Of a DNA stretch of 42,991 nucleotides, positions 29,266 to 36,274 are shown piece by piece (the stretch's first letter is position 1; every line of letters starts with the position of its first letter). Below the pieces are notes generated by a model. It saw only the letters and a program-made list of their open reading frames with translations, was not told the DNA's origin and made no database searches. The translations under genes were made by a program, and so were the position numbers. The DNA comes from a virus: positions 1-42,991 of the IMG/VR virus record IMGVR_UViG_3300017991_000179. The stretch is one strand, 5' to 3'.

Positions 29266-30602
29266 TGAACGACCTACCAACAGAGCAAATAGTAATCGGT
29301 AGCATACTCGCAGAACCTACGTTATACCTTGAGGCTACTGATGTAATTGATTCTGAAACCTTTTACAATCCAACGAACCGTGACGTGTTCCAAGCGATAC
29401 ACAACCTATTTGACAAAGGTGAGGACGTTACCATATTCACGGTTGCAGACCAAGTTAAAAAGGACACGGGCAAAGAGGTAGATTGCTTTGGTTACATTGA
29501 ATCTGCCAACGGTGGCAACGGGTTTTTAAAGCATTGTTTAATACTCAAAGAGAAGCAACTTGCAAGGCTACAAGGTGCGTTAGCTGTTGAGTTATCGGCT
29601 AAGAGTTCCGACCCTAAACAAGACCCGTTAGATACAAATGAGTTCATGTTATCGCAAGCGGAAAAGATTGCGACGCTGACAACACTTAGCAAGCCTAAGA
29701 CCAACAGCGAACTTATCAAATCGGTAACGGATAAGATAGACGCGGCAAGTACATTTAACGGTATTACTGGCGCAAGAACAGGCTTTAAAGAACTTGACAG
29801 AATCTACGGTGGTCGGCAAAATACAGACCTAATAATCAAAGCTGGACGCCCTGCGATGGGTAAGACTTCTTTAGCATTGTGTGAGGCTAAATACATGGCA
29901 TACGAGGACAAGAAAAAGGTGGTGTTCTTTTCGTTAGAAATGGGTGCAGAGCAATTGATGCAAAGGCTTATTTCAGTACATACAGGAATACCTTTGCAAG
30001 ATATAAGGCAAGGAACGATGTCTCAAGAACAATGGTCGATATATTGGAAGGAGGTGGATGACCTTCGCAGCGATAACCTCGTTATCATTGATGACGTTTA
30101 CTCACTTAGTGGCATAAAGACAACGGCAAAGAAGCTAAAGATGCGCGGAAATTGTGATGCCATTTACATTGACTACCTGCAACTTATTGAACATCGTTTA
30201 GGTGGTCGGTCTAAAGAGAATGAGGTTAGCGAAATTTCACGCGGTCTAAAGATGCTTGCGAAACAATTAGACGTTCCGATAGTGGCACTTTCACAACTTA
30301 GCAGGGCTGTTGAATCACGCGGAGGTGATAAGAAGCCTATGCTTTCAGACCTACGTGATAGCGGTGCAATAGAACAGGATGCTGACATTGTGGAGTTCGT
30401 TTACCGTCCTGAGTATTACAATCCTGACCAACCTGAATTTTCTAACAAGGCTTACGTGATAATATCGAAGAACCGTAACGGTAGCTGCAAGGATGTTGAG
30501 TTCTACTTCAATAAGGAGTGCACGAGGTTTGAGAACCCAAGAGATGACTATAAACCGCAATACACTAACTACCATGAGCCAAACGACAACGACCCTTTTT
30601 AA
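29265..30602 (+). CDS. dnaB: Replicative DNA helicase, DnaB family
   Basis: 445 residues. The N-terminal domain (EQIVIGSILAEPTLYLEATD) and the RecA-like C-terminal domain are both present. Walker A is AGRPAMGKTS (residues about 193-202), Walker B lies in AIYIDYLQLI, and RDSGAIEQDADIVEFVYRPE is the typical late motif. It unwinds DNA at the fork as a hexamer. The C-terminal tip (EPNDNDPF) resembles an SSB tail end. ATG 29265 overlaps the Mom-like stop by one base. No primase or polymerase gene is seen, so host enzymes must be used. Confidence 0.93.
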   Translation: MNDLPTEQIVIGSILAEPTLYLEATDVIDSETFYNPTNRDVFQAIHNLFDKGEDVTIFTVADQVKKDTGKEVDCFGYIESANGGNGFLKHCLILKEKQLARLQGALAVELSAKSSDPKQDPLDTNEFMLSQAEKIATLTTLSKPKTNSELIKSVTDKIDAASTFNGITGARTGFKELDRIYGGRQNTDLIIKAGRPAMGKTSLALCEAKYMAYEDKKKVVFFSLEMGAEQLMQRLISVHTGIPLQDIRQGTMSQEQWSIYWKEVDDLRSDNLVIIDDVYSLSGIKTTAKKLKMRGNCDAIYIDYLQLIEHRLGGRSKENEVSEISRGLKMLAKQLDVPIVALSQLSRAVESRGGDKKPMLSDLRDSGAIEQDADIVEFVYRPEYYNPDQPEFSNKAYVIISKNRNGSCKDVEFYFNKECTRFENPRDDYKPQYTNYHEPNDNDPF

Positions 30603-30735
30603 ATTGCTTGACTTGGGAGAAAAGGCATCTAATGAAGTATGCAATAACCCAACGAAAACGAACTGCAATAAACTAGAACAGATAACAAAGTTGACACAGG
30701 ATGAAATTCAACGGATAAAAAATTTGCGTAATTGA
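30574..30735 (+). CDS. Small protein, unknown
   Basis: 53 residues from ATG 30574, overlapping the DnaB end by 29 nt; the longer frame from 30493 is less likely. Helical, polar (LDLGEKASNEVCNNPTKTNC). No family recognised. Confidence 0.4.
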   Translation: MSQTTTTLFKLLDLGEKASNEVCNNPTKTNCNKLEQITKLTQDEIQRIKNLRN

Positions 30736-30769
30736 GAAACGCTTTATACATTGCACTAAAATTAATGAC

Positions 30770-31228
30770 ATGGAAAAGAAAGTAACAAAAGCAGAAGTTG
30801 AACGGGTGCTGAACATTTACATATGCAATTCACAACGGGTTGACAACATCCTAAACGAACTGTTCTCTAGTTTCAAAATTGGGGATTATTTCGTTTGTCC
30901 TGAGAGACCAATAAATCCTGATTTACGTAATTATGGATGGGATAAGCAAATGGATCTACTAGTTGGTAGTGTCATGAAGGTTGGTGGCTTTGATGGTGAC
31001 CTTGCTATTGAAGATGAAGAGCATGAATATAGTTGGGCTGTTGAATGGGTACGCCACGCCACGCCCGAAGAGATAGCTGCTGCTGAGTGGGAAGAGGGTA
31101 GATTTTATCGGGTTTGGATTCGTGATGAATGGATGGTTAGAATTTCAGCGTGTAGAGTTGGATGGTTTTATGACCACGGAAGTTTTGCTGGAGCATCAAC
31201 TAAGCACGACAAATACGAAAAGCTATGA
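30770..31228 (+). CDS. Hypothetical accessory protein
   Basis: 152 residues. Helical start, then a beta-rich acidic part with many Trp (YSWAVEWVRHATPEEIAAAE, VWIRDEWMVRISACRVGWFY). No family recognised. It starts the accessory region; the stop overlaps an ATG of the broken frame after it. Confidence 0.5.
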   Translation: MEKKVTKAEVERVLNIYICNSQRVDNILNELFSSFKIGDYFVCPERPINPDLRNYGWDKQMDLLVGSVMKVGGFDGDLAIEDEEHEYSWAVEWVRHATPEEIAAAEWEEGRFYRVWIRDEWMVRISACRVGWFYDHGSFAGASTKHDKYEKL

Positions 31229-31354
31229 ACAATAAACGAGGACGGAACAGAGGTTACACTGCATAAGAGAGAATCATGCTAACAGGAAAGAATAAAGAAC
31301 GGTTTAGAAACTTACTTAATAGATGGTGATGAACTTGAAAAAGTGGTTTAATTG
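31229..31354 (+). pseudogene. Remnant small gene (interrupted frame)
   Basis: One frame reads EDGTEVTLHKRESC, a TAA stop at 31280-31282, then QERIKNGLETYLIDGDELEK, and ends at TAA 31350-31352 just before a cassette-type edge. It looks like one small gene broken by a single stop. Two alternative short frames (13 and 17 codons from 31225 and 31276) are less convincing. Confidence 0.35.
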
Positions 31355-31385
31355 CCTACAACGTTTCGGGGCTATATGCAGTGCG
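31355..31385 (+). repeat. Cassette-type edge (single arm)
   Basis: Reads CTACAACG, then GGGGCTATATGCAGTGCG, the left-edge form of the palindromes at 7736 and 31578. No matching right arm was found before the next small gene. Confidence 0.4.
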
Positions 31386-31411
31386 AATTTTAACAACAAA
31401 ACTTTAATAAG

Positions 31412-31573
31412 ATGACAGAACAAGACGAAAAACAATTATGGATGGAGATAGAGCATATCTTCGAATCAGGTGCTAATGAATTGCGAGTGTTTAATATGGT
31501 GAAAGCCTTTATTGAAAAACGATACCAAGCATTGCATATAGCCGATGTTGTATTGGCGAAGCGAACGTTTTAA
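31412..31573 (+). CDS. 53-residue cassette-type protein
   Basis: 53 residues, ATG 31412 to TAA 31571-31573. Helical, with an acidic start (MTEQDEKQLWMEIEHIF) and a basic end. It lies exactly between two cassette-type edges. No family recognised. Confidence 0.45.
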   Translation: MTEQDEKQLWMEIEHIFESGANELRVFNMVKAFIEKRYQALHIADVVLAKRTF

Positions 31574-31577
31574 TGCA

Positions 31578-31674
31578 ATACAACGGTTTGGCTAAGATTA
31601 GTAGCCTAAGTAATGAACTAATCAATTAATAAACTAAGTGTATTAAGGCTATTAATTTTAGCCTTTGTTATGCG
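31578..31674. repeat. Cassette-type palindromic boundary 5
   Basis: ACAACGGTTT is followed by GGCTAAGATTAGTAGCC (31590-31606), which pairs with GGCTATTAATTTTAGCC (31647-31663) over all 17 positions with two G-U pairs. The right edge reads TTTGTTATGCGC. It separates the 53- and 47-residue genes. Confidence 0.6.
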
Positions 31675-31692
31675 CTTTTAATACTTTGAAAT

Positions 31693-31836
31693 ATGGAAAA
31701 ATTTAATATATGGTGGAACAACTTAACACCAACAGAAAAACAAGAGAAAACAAACAAATACTATTGTATGTTTAGGCAGATGTTTTGGAAAGATGTGTCA
31801 AGCGAAGATATACAGCGAATGTTTAATTGCATATAA
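31693..31836 (+). CDS. 47-residue cassette-type protein
   Basis: 47 residues, ATG 31693 to TAA 31834-31836. Rich in Trp, Lys and Phe (NIWWNNLTPTEKQEKTNKYY), helical. Its stop codon lies inside the next cassette-type edge. No family recognised. Confidence 0.45.
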   Translation: MEKFNIWWNNLTPTEKQEKTNKYYCMFRQMFWKDVSSEDIQRMFNCI

Positions 31837-31862
31837 CGGTTACGGCTATGGGGAGCGCATAC
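31826..31862 (+). repeat. Cassette-type edge (single arm)
   Basis: Reads TGCATATAACGGTTACGGCT, then ATGGGGAGCGCATA. This is the same left-edge form as at 7736 and 31578, with no clear right arm. Confidence 0.4.
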
Positions 31863-31906
31863 CAAAACAATGAAACGAGTAATAAACCTTTAAAATTTAG
31901 AGCGCG

Positions 31907-32011
31907 ATGGACTTGACGGAAAACATAATTAGTGACGCATTGCAAAGGTATCCTAACGAAAAAACAGGTGAGCCAAGTTTAGTTTACAAATTGAATTTAA
32001 AAACGGAGTGA
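31907..32011 (+). CDS. 34-residue peptide, unknown
   Basis: 34 residues, ATG 31907 to TGA 32009-32011, one base before ATG 32013. Short and polar (MDLTENIISDALQRYPNEKT). The spacing to the next gene supports it weakly. Confidence 0.3.
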   Translation: MDLTENIISDALQRYPNEKTGEPSLVYKLNLKTE

Positions 32012-32012
32012 T

Positions 32013-32234
32013 ATGAAAAAGACAGCAATGCAACTGCTGATTGAGGACGTTAAACGAATGGAACAAGGTTTAGACGTTGAAGAACTATCTGCATACGTTT
32101 ACAAGAAAGCAACCGAACTACTAGAAACGGCACGGGAGCAGATTGAGGAGGCTTATAATTGTGGTAATTTAGATAACGATGGCTTCACTCCTGATAAATT
32201 AGGTGAACAATACTTCAAAGAGACTTACGGATGA
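32013..32234 (+). CDS. Small acidic helical protein
   Basis: 73 residues, acidic and helical (MQLLIEDVKRMEQGLDVEEL, TARTEQIEEAY-like end with a DGFTPDKLG motif). Similar small proteins are frequent in phages, without known role. Overlaps the next gene by 4 nt. Confidence 0.5.
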   Translation: MKKTAMQLLIEDVKRMEQGLDVEELSAYVYKKATELLETAREQIEEAYNCGNLDNDGFTPDKLGEQYFKETYG

Positions 32235-32407
32235 TTGAAGTAACGATGACAGTCAGGGTCAGAATGACCGAAAAACACTACAAGAATGTAGTAGAAAAAG
32301 ATGTCAATGATATTAAGTCTAGAAAACTTCAACGTGAATTGATGGAGCAAGAAGGAGTATCTAAGGTAACTGCAACATTTCAAGTAATTAAACCAAAGAA
32401 CAAATGA
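32231..32407 (+). CDS. 58-residue protein, unknown
   Basis: 58 residues, ATG 32231 to TGA 32405-32407. Strand-helix-strand pattern (MIEVTMTVRVRMTEKHY, then VSKVTATFQVIK). ATGA overlaps on both sides support it as a real gene. Confidence 0.5.
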   Translation: MIEVTMTVRVRMTEKHYKNVVEKDVNDIKSRKLQRELMEQEGVSKVTATFQVIKPKNK

Positions 32408-32943
32408 AAACAAGAGAGCAAGCAGAAGCTAGGGCTATGGAGTTGTTTCCTAAAGTGCCTATCCACTCACAGCATTACGTAACAAATCAAATTGGTAGAC
32501 AAGCCTTCTTACAATGCTGGGATGAAATGAAAAGACATCAGAATGAAGAAAGGTTAAAAGATGTTCCAAAAAAGTATAGAGATATGCCTATTGAGGTTGT
32601 AAACAAACAGACCTGTGGTTTCTGCGTTGAGCCGAATGGAAATCAACCTATAAGTGAACAATCTGAAAAAAAAGTAAACAAATCCGTTCAAAAGGAACTT
32701 CTTTCCGAAATGATGCGTAAGGATGAAGAAGATGGGATTTATATCAGAACAGTTACCCACTGCCCTACGTGCGGGGCGGAATGCACCGTTGAGGGAGAAG
32801 GCGAAACGCATTATTACCGACCAAAAGAAAATAAACTACGGGAAGCGGCTGAATACGCTTACAAAGCACTAAGGGTTGAGAGCGTAGATTTAAGTGGCGC
32901 GTTATTGGTCGCAAAAGTTAAACTCGAAAAAGCACTAAAATGA
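32404..32943 (+). CDS. Hypothetical protein with CxxC motif
   Basis: 179 residues. A basic helical N-terminal half is followed by THCPTCGAECTVEGEGETHY, which holds CPTCGAEC and a His and may bind zinc. The C-terminal helix is amphipathic. No family recognised; overlaps both neighbours by 4 nt. Confidence 0.5.
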   Translation: MKTREQAEARAMELFPKVPIHSQHYVTNQIGRQAFLQCWDEMKRHQNEERLKDVPKKYRDMPIEVVNKQTCGFCVEPNGNQPISEQSEKKVNKSVQKELLSEMMRKDEEDGIYIRTVTHCPTCGAECTVEGEGETHYYRPKENKLREAAEYAYKALRVESVDLSGALLVAKVKLEKALK

Positions 32944-33242
32944 AAATAGAATCAAACGAATATCTACAAGTTGGCTATGACCCAGCAACATTTCAAAACG
33001 TACACCGTGAGGATTTAAGACGGGTTAACAAAACAGCAGTTGACCCTAACCCGAAACAGAATCAGTATTGGCAAAGTCAAGGTTTGCAATATCATCACAT
33101 CTTTGTTGAGCATTTTATTGAGTTCGCTCGGTACATACCTAACAAGTATGACGTTATACACTTTACTAGAGGTGCTACTGATTACGAATTGAAGTTAGCG
33201 GAAAAGCTACTGAATGAAGGTGGCGAGATTATTTGCAAATAA
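32940..33242 (+). CDS. Hypothetical protein
   Basis: 100 residues. Mixed, with aromatic stretches (YWQSQGLQYHHIFVEHFIEF) and a C-terminal strand (GGEIICK). Its stop lies at the start of promoter-leader copy C. No family recognised. Confidence 0.5.
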   Translation: MKIESNEYLQVGYDPATFQNVHREDLRRVNKTAVDPNPKQNQYWQSQGLQYHHIFVEHFIEFARYIPNKYDVIHFTRGATDYELKLAEKLLNEGGEIICK

Positions 33243-33302
33243 TTTGCGTATGTGACAATCATTGTTTTACTTTGATTCATCAAAACACAAAACAACAAAA
33301 CG
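33242..33302 (+). promoter_or_regulatory. Repeated promoter-leader, copy C
   Basis: ATTTGC (33242), TACTTTG (about 33269-33275) and TTCATCAAAACACAAAACAA leading to ATG 33303, 61 nt in all. TTTGATTCATCAAAACA is shared with copy B. Confidence 0.6.
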
Positions 33303-33500
33303 ATGAACTTAATCAACACAAAACTAACAGCTAAACAACTAAGAGTAGCAATAGGTACAGATGACCTAGCAAACATTTGCACCAACTTGAACGATATAGA
33401 AGTAGTTAATACTGGTTTAGGTGTTGAGATTTCAGTTATGGGGTATGTTTTTAACTCAATTTCTTACGAAACTTTAAAAGAAATACAAGCGTATTACTAA
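33303..33500 (+). CDS. Small early-type protein, unknown
   Basis: 65 residues. Helix then strands (LINTKLTAKQLRVAIGTDDL, VEISVMGYVFNS). Sole gene behind promoter-leader copy C, so probably expressed strongly. No family recognised. Confidence 0.55.
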   Translation: MNLINTKLTAKQLRVAIGTDDLANICTNLNDIEVVNTGLGVEISVMGYVFNSISYETLKEIQAYY

Positions 33501-33606
33501 TGCAAAACGGGGGCGCGGTATCCCTAGACCACACCGTATAATCAAACACTTGCGAAGATAGAATGGTGCAGCAAGTGATAGCCCTGACATACGTTGGGGC
33601 TTTTTT
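33501..33606 (+). terminator. Structured 3' region with terminator
   Basis: AGCCCTGAC (33580-33588) pairs with GTTGGGGCT (33593-33601) over an ATAC loop, then TTTTTT. Upstream, CACTTGC (33547-33553) pairs with GCAAGTG (33571-33577), and GCGGT with ACCG (about 33515-33534). It may be just a 3' end, or a small RNA. It closes transcription before the terminase promoter. Confidence 0.7.
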
Positions 33607-33608
33607 GT

Positions 33609-33616
33609 TATCTTTG
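33609..33616 (+). promoter_or_regulatory. -7 box TATCTTTG of terminase operon
   Basis: An exact TAnnTTTG match, 62 nt before ATG 33679 and just upstream of the double-palindrome operator. Confidence 0.65.
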
Positions 33617-33622
33617 TATTAA

Positions 33623-33658
33623 AACTAAATTGTTAGTTTTGTAACTAAAGTTTTAGTT
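33623..33658. promoter_or_regulatory. Double-palindrome operator (copy 2)
   Basis: AACTAA (33623-33628) pairs with TTAGTT (33633-33638), and AACTAAA (33643-33649) with TTTAGTT (33652-33658). Centres are 20 bp apart, as in copy 1 (4951-4986). It lies right after the promoter box, where a bound regulator would block or slow the polymerase. Confidence 0.6.
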
Positions 33659-33678
33659 GATTATTCAAAACGCAATCA

Positions 33679-33954
33679 ATGCCACGAGGAGGAAAACGAC
33701 CAAATGCAGGTAGGAAATCAAAGGCAGAAGAACAGCGCATTAGAGACATTCTTTCGCCTTATAGAGAGGAAACAATTGAGAAGGTTGTAAACATTATGAG
33801 AACAGCCGAAAAAGAATCAGACCAACTTGCAGCCGCTAAACTTTTAATGTCTTATGATTGGGGTCTACCAAAGCAAAGGACAGAGGTTTCAACTGATGAC
33901 GGTCAACCATTCATTTTAACATTAAATAGTGGAGTTAAGCAAGAAGCAAACTGA
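33679..33954 (+). CDS. terS: Small terminase subunit
   Basis: 91 residues. MPRGGKRPNAGRKSKAEEQR is the basic GGxRxGAGRK-type start often seen in small terminases and related DNA-binding proteins. A helical centre and a short beta end follow. It would bind the phage pac/cos site and present it to the large subunit. Overlap by 26 nt with the large subunit start supports the call. It is shorter than most TerS proteins. Confidence 0.65.
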   Translation: MPRGGKRPNAGRKSKAEEQRIRDILSPYREETIEKVVNIMRTAEKESDQLAAAKLLMSYDWGLPKQRTEVSTDDGQPFILTLNSGVKQEAN

Positions 33955-34021
33955 GGCTTTTGAATTAGCAACATCGGGCAAGAAAGATGTAGTCTTGTAC
34001 GGTGGTGCTATACGGTATTAG
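33929..34021 (+). CDS. terL: Large terminase, N-terminal fragment (broken frame)
   Basis: GTG 33929 starts a frame reading ELSKKQTEAFELATSGKKDV, then VLYGGAIR and TAT TAG (stop 34019-34021). GGAIR is the first half of the TerL Walker A motif; the second half, GGKTYW, is found at 34056 in another frame. A 40-nt insert (34016-34055) parts the two. Without it the gene would be continuous, about 440 residues, the normal TerL length. Confidence 0.75.
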   Translation: MELSKKQTEAFELATSGKKDVVLYGGAIRY

Positions 34022-34055
34022 CCCCCAAATCTAACGAGGCGGGGGCAAACCTTGA
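34016..34055 (+). other. 40-nt insert within the Walker A codons of terL
   Basis: It follows CGG (Arg of GGAIR) and precedes GGC GGC AAA ACA (GGKT). Removing exactly 40 nt restores GAIRGGKT, a perfect GxxxxGKT P-loop. The insert holds TAG 34019 and TGA 34053 in the relevant frames. GCCCCC (34021-34026) and GGGGGC (34041-34046) form a strong hairpin. It could be a bypassed segment, an excised sequence, an inactivating insert or an assembly error. Confidence 0.6.
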
Positions 34056-35291
34056 GGCGGCAAAACATATTGGCTACTAACCACGTTCTGTTATTTAGCG
34101 TCCACTTATCCTAAGTCTCGATGGGTTATCGTTCGTGAATCATTACCAACGTTAAAGCGAACAACCTTAGTCTCCTTTGCAGCGTTACTTTCCGAAGGGC
34201 TTGACAAATACGTTCAAGACTTTAACAGAGATACGTACACGGTAACGTTTCGAAATCAGTCGCAGATTATCTTCATGGCTGAATCGTTTGATACCGACAA
34301 GGAATTGAACCGCTTTAGAGGTCTTGAAATCAACGGTGCAGGGGCAGAAGAAATAAACGAACTGCAAGAAGCAACGTTCTACAAACTCATTGAACGTTCG
34401 GGAACGTGGCTAAAGGCGGGCGATGTTCCAAGCGTTATATTGGCTACGTGTAACCCTACGCATAATTGGGTAAAGGCTAAGTTCTACGATAGATGGGTGG
34501 ATGGTTCGTTACCTGAACGCTGGGCATACATTCAAGCAAAGATTACCGATAACCCATTTATACCTGAAAGCTATCTGCAAAGCCTAAAAGCTAATATGAT
34601 GCCAACGGACTACCAAAGGTTCGTTGCGGGCGATTGGGAGGCAATAGAGGTAAAGAATCAGTTTGCTTACAACTTTAAAGACTATCACATCAAACCATGC
34701 TACCACTTACCCGAACGTGAATTGATTATTTCAATGGACTTTAACATAGAGCCTTTCGCGTTTATCTACTCTCATGTATGGCAAGACAAGGACGGTTGGC
34801 ATTGTCATATCTTCATGGAAGAAACCATTGAAAGCGGTTCTATTCAGAAAGCCGTTGAGAATATCAAATACAAGTTTTACGAACATACTTGGAATTGCAT
34901 AATAACAGGCGATTACAACGGCAACAAAAGGGAACTTAGTCAGAATGACCACGCTAGTAATTTCGAACAGATTAGACGCGAACTAGGTATATCAGCGAGG
35001 CAGATACAAACATCTCCCAACCCGAAGCACATCAATAGCCGTAACGACCTTAACTACGTGTTGTACCATTCAGAAGGTAAGCCGCATGATATTGACTTTA
35101 GGATAGACCCGCGATGTGAGAACACTATTCGTGACCTTCGATTTGTTGAGGCTGATGGTACGGGTTCAATAGCTAAGAGTAACAGGAAACACGAACACGA
35201 AAGAGCCGACCACATGGACGCGGTTAGGTACTTGGTCAACCACGAAAAGGTTCAAAAGTGGATTAAGTTCCGTCAAAAGTTGCGTGTCTGA
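34056..35291 (+). CDS. terL: Large terminase, main part (ATPase core and nuclease)
   Basis: The open frame from 34056 gives 411 residues: GGKTYW (Walker A end), WVIVRESLPTLKRTTL, FRGLEINGAGAEEINELQEA (Walker B and catalytic Glu region), VILATCNPTHNWVKAKFYDR (motif III) and the nuclease domain with ISMDFNIEPFAF, CIITGDYNGNK and HERADHMDAVRYL, whose Asp residues bind metal. It pumps DNA into the head through the portal and cuts it. The first ATG in frame is 34275, but starting there would remove the P-loop, so the true product must include the fragment from 33929. Confidence 0.85.
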   Translation, partial: GGKTYWLLTTFCYLASTYPKSRWVIVRESLPTLKRTTLVSFAALLSEGLDKYVQDFNRDTYTVTFRNQSQIIFMAESFDTDKELNRFRGLEINGAGAEEINELQEATFYKLIERSGTWLKAGDVPSVILATCNPTHNWVKAKFYDRWVDGSLPERWAYIQAKITDNPFIPESYLQSLKANMMPTDYQRFVAGDWEAIEVKNQFAYNFKDYHIKPCYHLPERELIISMDFNIEPFAFIYSHVWQDKDGWHCHIFMEETIESGSIQKAVENIKYKFYEHTWNCIITGDYNGNKRELSQNDHASNFEQIRRELGISARQIQTSPNPKHINSRNDLNYVLYHSEGKPHDIDFRIDPRCENTIRDLRFVEADGTGSIAKSNRKHEHERADHMDAVRYLVNHEKVQKWIKFRQKLRV

Positions 35292-35298
35292 AAATGAT

Positions 35299-35306
35299 TA
35301 TATTTG
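35299..35306 (+). promoter_or_regulatory. -7 box TATATTTG, near-leaderless
   Basis: An exact match, 4 nt before ATG 35311; a TTG at 35280-35282 lies 16 nt upstream as a -33 element. Confidence 0.7.
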
Positions 35307-35310
35307 ACGA

Positions 35311-35478
35311 ATGCTAACAAAAGAACAAGAGGACAACCTACGTTATAACGCTAAGTTGTACGCAGACGAAAAGAACCGTATTCACAAGGAGTTCAACAAG
35401 CTGATTAAAGCGGCTCAAAAGATGGGTTACAGGGTTAACCCTAAGACGGGGGAAATGACTAAATCAATAATCGTATGA
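35311..35478 (+). CDS. 55-residue helical protein
   Basis: 55 residues, ATG 35311 to TGA 35476-35478. Charged helix (MLTKEQEDNLRYNAKLYADE, then KEFNKLIKAAQKMGYRVNPK). The ATGA overlap with the next gene and the well-placed promoter support it. Function unknown. Confidence 0.6.
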   Translation: MLTKEQEDNLRYNAKLYADEKNRIHKEFNKLIKAAQKMGYRVNPKTGEMTKSIIV

Positions 35479-35690
35479 TTTTAAGAGGTAAAAACAGAGT
35501 GCCTAAATTTGATGGTGATTTAAACGGAGTTGAGGTTGATGTTACGGTTTACGTTTACGAAAACCATTTGAAGTATTCGATTGAATTTCAAAGACACAGA
35601 ACTTCAACTATTGTTTCAAATCAAAAAGACCTGCATACAGACATTTTGAATACTTCTTTATCTTTAATTGATAAGGTATTTAATTCGTAA
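35475..35690 (+). CDS. Small beta-rich protein
   Basis: 71 residues, alternating hydrophobic and polar residues (VEVDVTVYVYENHLKYSIEF). The final codons overlap the promoter of the next gene. A small virion or tail-assembly role is possible; no family recognised. Confidence 0.5.
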   Translation: MILRGKNRVPKFDGDLNGVEVDVTVYVYENHLKYSIEFQRHRTSTIVSNQKDLHTDILNTSLSLIDKVFNS

Positions 35691-35695
35691 CTTTG
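35688..35695 (+). promoter_or_regulatory. -7 box TAACTTTG, near-leaderless
   Basis: An exact TAnnTTTG match, 4 nt before ATG 35700. Confidence 0.7.
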
Positions 35696-35699
35696 CATT

Positions 35700-36071
35700 A
35701 TGAGTATTTGCAGCCCTTGTACCAAGACCAAACCCGTTCTTTATTGTTCAACAGCTATTCATGTAGCCGATTGGATTGCAGGCGTTGGTGTTGACGTATT
35801 CGTTTGGTATCGCAACACGGCAACGGGTAGAACAGAAGTTGAAGAGGTTACAACGGGTGTTGACGGTAAGGTGTCTATTGCTTTCACTAACAAGATGGAA
35901 GGCAACAGTTACGAACTATGGATAAACACTTCAAAGTCAGCTATGAATGACAAGGATAGTTTCTACTTGCCCGATACAACGACAAGCGTTACTTGCATTA
36001 CCGTTAAGTTTGACCGCGCTTATAATAGCGGTTCGGTTACGGTTGCGGAATCTGTAATTGAGGCGGTATGA
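35700..36071 (+). CDS. Putative small virion protein (Ig-like)
   Basis: 123 residues. A Cys-containing start (ICSPCTKTKP) is followed by a beta-sandwich-like sequence with TGVDGKVSIAFTNKMEGNSY, as in small Ig-like or carboxypeptidase-regulatory-like domains. Own leaderless promoter suggests high expression. Perhaps a tail or head decoration protein. Confidence 0.5.
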   Translation: MSICSPCTKTKPVLYCSTAIHVADWIAGVGVDVFVWYRNTATGRTEVEEVTTGVDGKVSIAFTNKMEGNSYELWINTSKSAMNDKDSFYLPDTTTSVTCITVKFDRAYNSGSVTVAESVIEAV

Positions 36072-36274
36072 CACGTTACTATTATTGGCATAACGAATTG
36101 TTAAAAGCCGATTACTTAGGTAAGATTACGGGTAATAAATCAAAAGGTTATACGATAACCCCGTGTTATAAAAAGGTATTTCCTGTAACTTTTTACTCCC
36201 CATTAGAGTGTGTTGGTGGATTTAATTGTCAAGGCATTCTTTGTGATGAAAGCGGAAACCCAAAGTTAAAATGA
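36068..36274 (+). CDS. Small Cys-containing protein
   Basis: 68 residues, aromatic and basic (TRYYYWHNELLKADYLGKIT), with Cys near the end (CVGGFNCQGILCDESG). Overlaps both neighbours by 4 nt. No family recognised. Confidence 0.5.
   Translation: MTRYYYWHNELLKADYLGKITGNKSKGYTITPCYKKVFPVTFYSPLECVGGFNCQGILCDESGNPKLK

Noticed and set aside
34001-34061. T4 gene 60-type hop in terL
   Set aside because: Codons 40 nt apart do not match: the only near match (GGT 34004 and GGC 34044) would lead straight into TGA 34053. The classical mechanism is therefore not claimed.
34275-35291. TerL starting at ATG 34275
   Set aside because: The frame is open and protein-like back to 34056; a start at 34275 would remove the Walker A motif and much of the ATPase domain.
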